Assembly: GCF_050030965.1 (NCBI RefSeq)
Contig: NZ_CP188297.1
Span: 3,100,001 to 3,164,000, forward strand
Direction of reading: 5' to 3'
Length of the DNA: 64,000 nucleotides
Origin: Glutamicibacter sp002979865
GTDB lineage: Bacteria > Actinomycetota > Actinomycetes > Actinomycetales > Micrococcaceae
Below are positions 7,741-16,549 of this stretch, piece after piece (within the stretch, counting starts at the first letter, position 1; each line of letters opens with the position of its first letter). The position numbers and the translations under genes are program-made. The notes beneath the pieces were generated by a model that saw only the letters and a program-made list of their open reading frames with translations, did no database searches and was not told the DNA's origin.

Positions 7741-9339
7741 ATGGATGCTCTAGAGATTGCCCGCTGGCAATTCGGCATTACGACGGTCTACCACTTCCTG
7801 ATGGTGCCCCTGACCATTGGACTAGGCCTGACCGTGGCCACGCTGCAAACCATGTGGCATCGCACCGGCAACGAGCACTGGCTGCGAATGACAAAATTCT
7901 GGGGCAAGCTTTTCCTGATCAACTTCATCATGGGCATCGCCACGGGCATTGTCCAAGAGTTCCAGTTCGGCATGGCTTGGAGCGAATACAGCCGCTATGT
8001 AGGGGACGTATTCGGAGCGCCGTTGGCCATGGAAGCACTGCTGGCCTTTTTCGTAGAATCTACATTCCTGGGGCTCTGGATCTTCGGCTGGAAGAAGCTT
8101 CCCAAACGCGTGCACCTGGCAACCATCTGGTGCGCATCCCTGGCAACGATCTTTTCCGCCTACTTCATCCTTGTTGCGAACTCATGGATGCAGCACCCGG
8201 TTGGAACGAAAATAGTTGACGGCCGAGCCGTGATGACCGACGCATGGGCGGTGTTCACCAACAACACGGCGCTAGTGACGTTCCCGCACACTATTTTCGG
8301 TGCCTTCGCCGTTGCCGGCGGCTTCCTGCTGGGCATCTCATGGTTCCATCTCTACCGCCGACGCAAAGAAGGCATCGACTCGGTGGATGCCAACGGATAT
8401 GTTGTCGTGGGCGAAGATCCCAGCCGCGGTAAAAGCCGTGACAAGGTGGACTACCAAGTCTGGATCAAGTCCCTGCGCATCGGCGCCGCGGTAGCAATGG
8501 TCGCGTTCCTCGGTGTGGCACTGAGCGGGCACGAACAAGCAAAGCTCATGTTCGAGCAGCAGCCGATGAAAATGGCTGCTGCGGAGGCAGCTTGCCACGA
8601 TGGAACAGGCTTCTCGGTGCTGTCCTTGGGAGATATCACCGCCAAGGGTTCAACCAACTGCGACAACGTCGTAGCGGTCTTCGAAATCCCGGGCATTCTC
8701 TCGTATCTGGCCAATGGGGATTTCACCACCGAAATCAAGGGCGTGAACACGCTGATTCCGGAATACCAGGAAAAATACGGCAAGTACTATCCGAACGATG
8801 AATCCTTCGGCAAGTACGCAGGCCAGGAAATCAACTACTTGCCAGTGATGGAAGTGACCTACTGGGGCTTCCGCTTGATGATCACCCTCGGCGGGCTCTC
8901 GGCATTGGCTGCTGGCGTTGCGCTATGGATCACTCGCAAGGGCACCGTCCCAGAAAACAAATGGCTCTCGCGCCTTGCCCTGCTAGGCATTGCCGCACCC
9001 TTCGGCGCAAACGCCACTGGCTGGATTTTCACCGAAATGGGCCGGCAGCCATTCACTGTAGTCCCCAACCCGCAGATGGGTGGCGTGGACCAGGTGTTCA
9101 TGTACACCGCAGCATCGGTCTCTCCGACAGTGAGCGCAGGAGAACTGCTCTTCTCGCTGATCGCGCTCACGACAATCTACGGTGTGCTGCTGGTCGTGGA
9201 ACTGGTGCTGCTCAGCCGCTACATTCGTGGCGGCGTGGCATCGGCAATGCCGGAGCTTGAACCGTCAGATCATTCACCAGCGGACGGCCCCTCGGACCCG
9301 GACAACGATGACGACGACGTACTGGCCTTCGCCTACTAG
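7741..9339 (+). CDS. cydA: Cytochrome bd ubiquinol/menaquinol oxidase subunit I
   Basis: A 532-residue membrane subunit that carries the b558, b595 and d hemes and oxidises quinol while reducing O2. Family signs are ARWQFGITTVYHFLMVPLTIG at the N-terminus with the heme-ligand His, a GRQPFTVVPNP motif late in the chain and about nine membrane helices. The quinol-binding Q-loop is short, as in Gram-positive CydA. ATG 7741 is chosen over an upstream TTG because GAGG lies at 7732-7735 and the other start would overlap the operator. It is the first gene of cydA-cydB-cydDC. Confidence 0.97.
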   Translation: MDALEIARWQFGITTVYHFLMVPLTIGLGLTVATLQTMWHRTGNEHWLRMTKFWGKLFLINFIMGIATGIVQEFQFGMAWSEYSRYVGDVFGAPLAMEALLAFFVESTFLGLWIFGWKKLPKRVHLATIWCASLATIFSAYFILVANSWMQHPVGTKIVDGRAVMTDAWAVFTNNTALVTFPHTIFGAFAVAGGFLLGISWFHLYRRRKEGIDSVDANGYVVVGEDPSRGKSRDKVDYQVWIKSLRIGAAVAMVAFLGVALSGHEQAKLMFEQQPMKMAAAEAACHDGTGFSVLSLGDITAKGSTNCDNVVAVFEIPGILSYLANGDFTTEIKGVNTLIPEYQEKYGKYYPNDESFGKYAGQEINYLPVMEVTYWGFRLMITLGGLSALAAGVALWITRKGTVPENKWLSRLALLGIAAPFGANATGWIFTEMGRQPFTVVPNPQMGGVDQVFMYTAASVSPTVSAGELLFSLIALTTIYGVLLVVELVLLSRYIRGGVASAMPELEPSDHSPADGPSDPDNDDDDVLAFAY

Positions 9340-9363
9340 CGGCACGGACTAAGGAGAACATCA

Positions 9364-10389
9364 ATGGATTGGCTTCCAACACTTTGGTTCATTGTGATCG
9401 CGCTGCTCTGGTGCGGCTATCTCTTCCTCGAAGGCTTTGACCTCGGGGTGGGCATGCTCATCGGTCTCGGCCGTTCCACCGAGAAGCGCAAACGGCTCTT
9501 GCTCAATACCATCGGCCCGGTCTGGGATGGCAATGAGGTATGGCTGCTGACCGCCGGCGGTGCGACCTTCGCAGCGTTTCCGCACTGGTACGCCTCGCTG
9601 TTCTCGGCCCTCTACATTCCGCTGACCTTTGTCCTGCTGGCGTTGATTTTCCGTGCCGTTGCCATTGAGTACCGAGGCAAGGCGATCACCGCAGCAACCC
9701 GGAAAGCTTGGGACCTGGCCTTGGGAATCGGATCGCTGGTGGCCGCCTTCGGTGTCGGTGCCATGCTGGCATTGACCACCTTGGGCCTGCCTTTGAACGA
9801 GAACGGCGACCGAATCGGAGGGGCCTTCGCGTGGCTGAACTGGCATGCCGTCCTCGGCGGCGCAGCAGTGGTGGCGTTCTGCTGGATCCATGCGTTGGCA
9901 TTCCTGCGGTTGAAAACCGACGGAAAAGTCCGCCATGAAGCAGGAAAGCTCGTAGGCCGCTGGCTGCCGCTAGCAATCCTGCCCTTAGTTGCGTGGGTCC
10001 TGCTGGTGCTGCTGGACAACGATTCCACCATCGCCTGGGCGGTGTTGGGCCTGGCAGCGGTCTGCCTGGCCATTTCGATAGCCAGCGGCCGCGCTGGGCG
10101 CGAGGGACTCTCCTTCATCGCCCTGGGCGCCACCTTGCTCGCCGGGGTCGCAGCGATCTTCACCGCCGCTTACCCGGTAGTGCTGCCATCGACCATCGAC
10201 CCGGCCTTCGACCTGACCGTGGCTAACGCGTCCAGCACTGCCTACACCCTGAAGCTCATGAGCGTCGTGGCCGCCTTCGGCGTGCCAATGGTCCTGGCGT
10301 ACCAGGCCTGGAGCTACTGGGTCTTCCGCAAGCGCTTGCGCGAAGAGCACATTCCAGAAACTCATCGAGTCGTCTCCATCATCAAGTAA
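9364..10389 (+). CDS. cydB: Cytochrome bd oxidase subunit II
   Basis: A 341-residue partner of CydA in the cytoplasmic membrane. The N-terminus has WCGYLFLEGFDLGVGML, and GPVWDGNEVWLLTAGG follows at about residues 55-70; both are hallmarks of CydB. About eight or nine helices are visible. It starts 24 bases after cydA with AAGGAG upstream and lies in the same operon. The oxidase serves respiration at low oxygen and under stress that inhibits the cytochrome aa3 branch. Confidence 0.96.
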   Translation: MDWLPTLWFIVIALLWCGYLFLEGFDLGVGMLIGLGRSTEKRKRLLLNTIGPVWDGNEVWLLTAGGATFAAFPHWYASLFSALYIPLTFVLLALIFRAVAIEYRGKAITAATRKAWDLALGIGSLVAAFGVGAMLALTTLGLPLNENGDRIGGAFAWLNWHAVLGGAAVVAFCWIHALAFLRLKTDGKVRHEAGKLVGRWLPLAILPLVAWVLLVLLDNDSTIAWAVLGLAAVCLAISIASGRAGREGLSFIALGATLLAGVAAIFTAAYPVVLPSTIDPAFDLTVANASSTAYTLKLMSVVAAFGVPMVLAYQAWSYWVFRKRLREEHIPETHRVVSIIK

Positions 10390-10416
10390 CCGCATTTCCG
10401 AGGGAAAGAAGTAGTA

Positions 10417-13400
10417 ATGCCAGCCCCGCGATTCCTGCCGCGTGAACTGATCACGCCACGACAATTCCTGGTTTTGGCGCTGTTCTCCGCGCTCAAAGTC
10501 GTCGGGCTGGTATTCGTCGCCTACGCGCTGGGCCAATGGATCGCCACCATGGCCGATGGAGGGGCCAATGAATCGCACCTGCTGATCCTGGCGCTGGCCG
10601 GCGCCGCGCTTCGAGCGCTCAGCGCATGGGGATTGAACGCCGGCGCCCGCCGCATGGGCCTGGGCGCGAAGGAACGGCTACGGCTGAACCTGGTGCGCAG
10701 GCAAGCCGCGCAACCGGCCATCGTCCCCGCGGCGGAACAGCATTCCATACCGGTCACCGCCACCTTGGCCAGCCATGGCCTTGAGAAGCTCGATGACTAC
10801 TTCACCAAATTCATTCCTGCGCTCATCGGCGCCCTGGCCGTCCCGCTACTGCTTGGCCTCTACATTCTGCAGCTGGACTGGATCAGCGCAGTGGTGCTGC
10901 TCCTGACGATCCCGCTGGTGCCGGTGTTCATGGCATTGATCGGCATGCACACCCAGGACACCCTCAACGAATCCCAAGCCACCTTGGATCGGCTTGCCCA
11001 CCAGCTCTACGAACTCGCCCAGGGCTTGCCCGCACTGCTGGGCTTGGGCCGGGCACGGGCGCACGGCAGCGCCATCGCCGCCGTCAGCAGCAAATACCGG
11101 GCGGCCACCATGGCCAACCTGAAAACCGTATTCATGTCCAGCTTCTGGCTGGAACTGATCGCAACCCTTTCGGTGGCGGTACTCGCGGTGATGATCGGCG
11201 TGAGACTGGTCAGCGGGAATATGGATCTCGCCGCCGGGCTGATAATCCTCATTCTGGCACCCGAGCTGTTCTCGGCACTGCGCGAAGTGGGCTCTGCCTA
11301 CCATGCGGCCGATGACGGGCTGGCTGCCTACCAGAAGTACACAGCCATCACCGCTGCCACCCCGGTCCATCAGCTTCGTGCCAGCACGGCCAGGAACGCA
11401 GATAGCGTCCTGGACGTCGCGGACCTGCGGATCAGCTACGATGGCATGCATCCAATCCACCAAGCCGTGAATATTCAGTTGCGCGCGGGGGAGCGCCTGG
11501 TATTGTCCACTGCCAGCGGTTCGGGCAAGAGCACGCTGCTCAAGCTGATCGCCGAGGCGCACAGCAGCGACAACACCTTCGATCCGGCCTTGGCCACCGG
11601 GCGGGTCTTCATAGCCGGCCAGCTTGCAGTGATTAGCCAGCATCCGCAATTCAACGCAGCAACCGGCAACGGGCAACTGGACCAGGACGCCCCCGCGGCA
11701 TCGGCTGAACTGCGCCGAGAGCTCAGCTCCCGGCTATCGATGGAGTCCATGCTCGAGCGCCCGATCGGTGAATATTCACCCGGCGAGCTGCGCCGCCTGG
11801 AAGTGCTGCGCGCGTTGCTGCGGGTTCACAGCGACGACCACTGCACCGTGCTGCTGGCCGATGAGCCTACCGCGCACCTCGATGAGCGCAACGCCCAGCA
11901 AGTACGCGAACTGCTGAGTGAACTTCCAGCCCGCTGCGCGATGCTGGTCGCCAGCCACGACCCCGCCTTCGGGCAGGACGAACGTGCGGGCAGCATAGCG
12001 CATGGTGCTGGCCCTGCCCACCGTGAAGAATCCGCAGGCAACCGGTCGCGAGCCACCGCGGCAACGCAGCCTGGCGCCACTGGCCAACGGCCGGTGAAGT
12101 CCAAGTTCACCCCGATGCGCGACTTGCTTGCCGGGTACAAAGCTGCCCCCAAGGGCGTGCTCTGGGGGACAGTCAGCGTGCTATGCGCCGTGGCGCTCGC
12201 GGCCCTGAGCGGTTGGCTGATCGTTGAAGCCAGCTACCAGCCTCCCATCTTGCACCTGACCGTAGCCTTCGCGATGGTCCGAGGCCTGGGAATCGGACGA
12301 GCTGCCTTCCGCTACCTGGAACAGCTCGCGATTCACGACGCGGTGCTGGCCTATGCCTCGGATTTGCGCGAGAAGATGTGGAACGCGATGGTGGCCAACC
12401 CCGCACAGTGGGGCTTGCTGACCCGTTCCTCGGTCATCCTGCGATTCTTGCTGGCCGAGGTCGATGAACTGCGCGACCTATTGGCCCGGGTGCTGTTCCC
12501 GCCGCTGCAGGCAATCGTAGTGTGGGTTGCAGCAGCAACGGCCTTGTACTTCATCCAGCCCGAATTCGGATATCTGGCCCTCGGTGCGCTGCTGGTGCTG
12601 GTCTTCCCGGTGCGTTGGCTTGTGCAGCGCATTGAAGGCGAACACCTCGTGCATCAGCTCAGCCACCGGATGCAGATGAACCAGAGCGTGCTGGGCATCT
12701 TGCGGCACAAGTCCGCACTGCGCAGCAATCAGGCCATGGAACGGACCATTGGCCGGTTCCAGGACGCCGAAGCACGCAATACGCAGCGCGCTCGCCGGCA
12801 TGCCCTGGGCCAAGGCAGCGCCACGGCCCTGGCCACGTTGACCAGCGTATTGCTTGCCATTGCCATCACCGCGCTATCGCACAGCAGCGCATCGTTTACG
12901 GCACTGGCCGTGCTCCTGGGCCTGGCCTTGGGGGAGAGCGCTGGCAATGCCCTGCTGGCGGTGCAGCAGGGGCGGGCGCTGAAGGTACTGTCATCGAAGC
13001 TGGAAGAACGCGGCATGCAAAGCCACGGCGCACGAGCAGCGCAGCACAACCCGCCGGTGAAGCAAAGCAGGATCGCCGGCTTCGATGCGCAAGCGCTGAG
13101 CCTCGGGTACGAGCAGGGAACGCCAGTTCTGGAGAATCTGAACGCCCGCATCCCGGCAGGGCAATGGACGGCCATTACCGGTCCATCGGGTTCTGGCAAA
13201 TCGACGTTGCTCACCGCGTTGCTGGGCGCGTTGCCAGCGCAATCGGGCAAGTTGAAGGGCATCGATGCCCGCGGGAACCTGCTGGATCTAGAGCAGGCAG
13301 ACCTGTCATCGGTTGCCTGGTGCCCGCAAGAGGCGCACCTCTTCGACTCTTCGATTCGCCGGAACCTGATGCTGGGCGTCACTGAAGGCCAGCTGCGCAG

Positions 13401-13746
13401 CGATGCGCAGCTGGAAGAAGTGCTGGAGCAAGTCGGGCTGTCGGACTGGTTGGCAACACAGCCAGAAGGCCTCGAGGCACGCATCGGTTCCGGCGGGCAC
13501 CAGCTCTCCGGCGGTCAGCGGTGCAAGCTCGCCGTGGCCCGTGCCATGGTGGGCGGCCACCAGATCATCTTGCTTGATGAACCGACTGCCCATCTGGGGG
13601 TGGATGAAGCCCAGGAGCTGCTTTCCACCTTGCATCTCGCCCTTGCCGGACGAACCGTCGTCTTGATCACCCATGACCAGATGCTTGCCGGGCAGTGCAC
13701 CCACCGCATTGAACTGGGAAGCCAGAAGCCCAGGGTCAGCGCATAG
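10417..13746 (+). CDS. cydDC: Fused heterodimeric ABC exporter CydDC (cytochrome bd assembly)
   Basis: A 1109-residue single chain with two membrane-domain/ATPase-domain pairs, as in other actinobacteria where CydD and CydC are fused. The complex supports heme insertion into cytochrome bd. The first ATPase has Walker A ASGSGKST (near residue 365) and Walker B VLLADEPTAHLD, but its signature reads YSPGELRR instead of the usual LSGGQ. The second has GPSGSGKST (near 922), a standard LSGGQRCKLAVARA signature and ILLDEPTAHL. One nucleotide site is therefore probably degenerate. It starts 27 bases after cydB and completes the operon. Confidence 0.95.
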   Translation: MPAPRFLPRELITPRQFLVLALFSALKVVGLVFVAYALGQWIATMADGGANESHLLILALAGAALRALSAWGLNAGARRMGLGAKERLRLNLVRRQAAQPAIVPAAEQHSIPVTATLASHGLEKLDDYFTKFIPALIGALAVPLLLGLYILQLDWISAVVLLLTIPLVPVFMALIGMHTQDTLNESQATLDRLAHQLYELAQGLPALLGLGRARAHGSAIAAVSSKYRAATMANLKTVFMSSFWLELIATLSVAVLAVMIGVRLVSGNMDLAAGLIILILAPELFSALREVGSAYHAADDGLAAYQKYTAITAATPVHQLRASTARNADSVLDVADLRISYDGMHPIHQAVNIQLRAGERLVLSTASGSGKSTLLKLIAEAHSSDNTFDPALATGRVFIAGQLAVISQHPQFNAATGNGQLDQDAPAASAELRRELSSRLSMESMLERPIGEYSPGELRRLEVLRALLRVHSDDHCTVLLADEPTAHLDERNAQQVRELLSELPARCAMLVASHDPAFGQDERAGSIAHGAGPAHREESAGNRSRATAATQPGATGQRPVKSKFTPMRDLLAGYKAAPKGVLWGTVSVLCAVALAALSGWLIVEASYQPPILHLTVAFAMVRGLGIGRAAFRYLEQLAIHDAVLAYASDLREKMWNAMVANPAQWGLLTRSSVILRFLLAEVDELRDLLARVLFPPLQAIVVWVAAATALYFIQPEFGYLALGALLVLVFPVRWLVQRIEGEHLVHQLSHRMQMNQSVLGILRHKSALRSNQAMERTIGRFQDAEARNTQRARRHALGQGSATALATLTSVLLAIAITALSHSSASFTALAVLLGLALGESAGNALLAVQQGRALKVLSSKLEERGMQSHGARAAQHNPPVKQSRIAGFDAQALSLGYEQGTPVLENLNARIPAGQWTAITGPSGSGKSTLLTALLGALPAQSGKLKGIDARGNLLDLEQADLSSVAWCPQEAHLFDSSIRRNLMLGVTEGQLRSDAQLEEVLEQVGLSDWLATQPEGLEARIGSGGHQLSGGQRCKLAVARAMVGGHQIILLDEPTAHLGVDEAQELLSTLHLALAGRTVVLITHDQMLAGQCTHRIELGSQKPRVSA

Positions 13747-13750
13747 GACT

Positions 13751-13795
13751 GCGGCGTCGCTTCCACCCACGGATAGGAGGTGGAAACGACGCCGC
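13751..13795. terminator. Bidirectional hairpin between cydDC and parC
   Basis: The 17-base arms GCGGCGTCGCTTCCACC (13751-13767) and 13779-13795 pair with one mismatch around an 11-base loop. It lies between convergent stops. The T-tract is poor. Confidence 0.65.
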
Positions 13796-13817
13796 GTTCA
13801 GTTCTGGCGCTGCTGGA

Positions 13818-16451
13818 TTAGAGGATTACTCCGCCGTCGTCGAAAGGCAGCGCGTCTTCGCCCGGCGTGATGGCCGGGGCCGCTTTTGCCTTGGTTGGCT
13901 CGGGAATCAACGCTTCTTGCCGCGCGGTTGCCTGGAGGTCCTGGGCAGCAGGTGCTGCAGAAGCATCGTGCCCGCCGGCAATGGTTCCGCCAATGATGTT
14001 CACTGACTGGGCCAAAGGCGCGCCCGAACCATCGCGCTTGCCATATTCGGTAGGCAAAGCACGCACTACGCCTGCCGTGGAGCTGGCACGCGCAGGACCC
14101 TGGCCGGCATAGCCTAGCTGCAGGTAGTCCTCACCCTTGACGAAACGGTGAGCGCGCACGCCCGCGGTGGCGCGGCCCTTCGCCGGGAACTCGGAGAAGT
14201 CGGTGAGCTTCACCGACTGGCCCGAGGTGCCAGGAAGGGTCTGCGAACCGGTAGCGATCGTGGCTACCACCGCGTCGCCAGCACCGGCAGGAACCACACC
14301 GAAGAAGATCACCTGGTCATCGGCGGCGAGCTTGATGCCGGCCATGCCTTGTCCGGTGCGGCCCTGGGCACGCACCGCCGAAGCGCTGAAACGCAGCAGC
14401 TGAGCCTGCCTGGTCATGAACACCAGCTCATCGGCATCCTCGGCCGGCGCCGCGGCAATCACGACGTCGGTGTCCTTGAGCGTGATCGCCTCGAACTCGT
14501 CACGGTTCAGCGGGTAGTCCGGGGTGACCCGCTTGACCACACCGTTCTTGGTGCCCACGGCAATCACCTGGTTCAGCGGAACCAGGGCCACCGCGCTTTC
14601 GCCCTTGCCCAGCTTGAGGAATTCGGAGATCGGCACGCCATGGGCCAGCTGCGGGAAGCCATGGGATTCCGGGAGCACCGGAACATCGATCAGCGAGATG
14701 CGAATAATCCGTCCGGTACTCGTCAGTGCTCCGATCTCACCACGGGCGCTGGAAGCAACCTGCGAGGTGAGCACGTCGTGCTTGATGCGCGCCGCGGAGT
14801 AGTCCACGACGTCCCGATCAGGAGTCCGGGCGAGCTGCCCCGTGGCCGAGAGCAATACCCAGCACGGGCTGTCGGAGACTTCCATGGCCAACTTGGCCTT
14901 CTTGCCTGTCCCGACTTCTTCAGGCAACGCGGTGCCCTTCAGCGGTGCCAGCTGAGCAGACTTCAGCAGCTTGGTCCGGCGCGGGGTGCCGAAAGTGTCG
15001 GCCATTTCCCCGAGCTCATCGGAAACCAGGGTGCGCAGCAGCTCATCGGACTCCAAAATGGCGCGCAGTTCCTCGATTTCGTTGCGCAGCTGCTCGGCTT
15101 CGGTTTCCAGCTCCAGCGTGGAGTACTTGGTCAGCTGGCGCAACCGCAGTTCCAGGATGTGGCTGGCCTGCGGCTCGCTCAGGTCGAAGACCGTCATCAG
15201 GCGTTCGCGTGCTTCTGCGGTCTGCTCGGAGGATCGGATAATGGCAATGACATCGTCAATATCAACGATGGCAATCAGCAGGCCCTCCACCAGATGCAAA
15301 CGGTCTTCACGCTTGGCCAGGCGATGCGCGGTGCGACGGCGTACAACATCCAGCCGGTGGTCCACATACACGGTGAGCAGCTCGCCCAGCCCCATGGTGC
15401 GTGGCTGGCCGTCGACCAGGGCAACGTTGTTGATGCCGAAGGAGTCTTCCATCGGGGTGTACTTGTACAGGCTGGCCAGGACAGCGTTCGGGTTGAAACC
15501 GTTCTTCAGCTCGATAACCAGCTTCAGGCCGTGATGCCGGTCGGTCAGGTCGACAACATCGGAGATGCCGGAGATCTTCTTGCTGTTGACGCCATCCTTG
15601 ATCTTCTCGATGACCTTTTCAGGGCCCACGCCATAAGGCAGTTCGGTGACTACCAGGCCCGACTTGCGTGCGGAGACCTTCTCCAGGGCCACGGTAGCTC
15701 GGGTGCGGAACAGGCCACGACCGGTGCGGTAGGCATCCTTGATGCCGTCTAAACCGGTAATGCTGCCGCCCGAGGGCAAATCCGGGCCCGGAATGAAGTT
15801 CATGAGTTCTTCGACGGTGGCGTCCGGTTCCTTGAGCAGGTGTTGCGCAGCAGCGACAACTTCGCCCAGATTGTGGGGAGCCATGTTGGTGGCCATGCCC
15901 ACGGCAATGCCGGTGGTGCCATTCACCAGCAGATTGGGGAATGCTGCTGGCAGCACTTCGGGCTGCATGAACTGGTTGTCGTAGTTCGGGACGAAGTTCA
16001 CGACGTCTTCGTCCAGATTAGCGGTCATGGCAACAGCGGAGGCTGCCAGACGGGCCTCGGTGTAACGCGGGGCTGCCGGGCCGTCATCGAGCGATCCGAA
16101 GTTTCCGTGGCCATCGATCAATGGCAGCCGAAGGGAGAAGTCTTGGGCCAGGCGGACCATGGCGTCGTAGATCGCGGTGTCGCCATGGGGGTGCAGCTTG
16201 CCCATCACTTCGCCGACCACGCGGGCGGACTTGACATGGCCCTTCTCCGGGCGCAAGCCCATTTGCGCCATCTGGAAGAGGATGCGGCGCTGAACTGGCT
16301 TCAGCCCATCACGGGCATCGGGAAGCGCGCGGGAGTAGATCACCGAGTAGGCATACTCCAAGAAGGATGATTCCATTTCATTGGTGACGTCTATATCGAC
16401 GATATTTTCAACGAAATCCGCTGGAATCTCTTCAGACTTCTTACGAGCCAT
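13818..16451 (-). CDS. parC: DNA topoisomerase IV subunit A (GyrA-like)
   Basis: An 877-residue DNA cleavage subunit. The catalytic tyrosine is Y130 in AAPRYTEARL. The quinolone-determining segment reads HPHGDTAIYD, with Thr and Asp at the positions equivalent to GyrA S83 and D87. The C-terminal half is a beta-pinwheel-like domain with repeated strands, and no full GyrA-box is obvious, which favours ParC. It pairs with parE, 8 kb away on the other strand. In many relatives, as I recall, the two genes lie close together, whereas here the cyd block separates them. The start is ATG. Confidence 0.92.
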   Translation of the reverse strand: MARKKSEEIPADFVENIVDIDVTNEMESSFLEYAYSVIYSRALPDARDGLKPVQRRILFQMAQMGLRPEKGHVKSARVVGEVMGKLHPHGDTAIYDAMVRLAQDFSLRLPLIDGHGNFGSLDDGPAAPRYTEARLAASAVAMTANLDEDVVNFVPNYDNQFMQPEVLPAAFPNLLVNGTTGIAVGMATNMAPHNLGEVVAAAQHLLKEPDATVEELMNFIPGPDLPSGGSITGLDGIKDAYRTGRGLFRTRATVALEKVSARKSGLVVTELPYGVGPEKVIEKIKDGVNSKKISGISDVVDLTDRHHGLKLVIELKNGFNPNAVLASLYKYTPMEDSFGINNVALVDGQPRTMGLGELLTVYVDHRLDVVRRRTAHRLAKREDRLHLVEGLLIAIVDIDDVIAIIRSSEQTAEARERLMTVFDLSEPQASHILELRLRQLTKYSTLELETEAEQLRNEIEELRAILESDELLRTLVSDELGEMADTFGTPRRTKLLKSAQLAPLKGTALPEEVGTGKKAKLAMEVSDSPCWVLLSATGQLARTPDRDVVDYSAARIKHDVLTSQVASSARGEIGALTSTGRIIRISLIDVPVLPESHGFPQLAHGVPISEFLKLGKGESAVALVPLNQVIAVGTKNGVVKRVTPDYPLNRDEFEAITLKDTDVVIAAAPAEDADELVFMTRQAQLLRFSASAVRAQGRTGQGMAGIKLAADDQVIFFGVVPAGAGDAVVATIATGSQTLPGTSGQSVKLTDFSEFPAKGRATAGVRAHRFVKGEDYLQLGYAGQGPARASSTAGVVRALPTEYGKRDGSGAPLAQSVNIIGGTIAGGHDASAAPAAQDLQATARQEALIPEPTKAKAAPAITPGEDALPFDDGGVIL

Positions 16452-16537
16452 TACTCTGTTCGTCCTTCATCTACTGTCTTAGGGCCGGAACTGCCGAATC
16501 TTCGTGTTGCATCTGGGCGCAACGCCGAACTGCCGAC

Positions 16538-16543
16538 TATCCT
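16538..16543 (+). promoter_or_regulatory. -10 hexamer for a leaderless pat-like mRNA
   Basis: TATCCT is followed by exactly six bases (AAGCCT) and then ATG 16550. No Shine-Dalgarno sequence precedes the start. This is the TANNNT-N6-ATG arrangement of actinobacterial leaderless transcripts. Confidence 0.5.
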
Positions 16544-16549
16544 AAGCCT

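Noticed and set aside
14148..15752. 534-codon frame antisense to parC
   Set aside because: It lies wholly inside the topoisomerase gene and has shadow-like composition.
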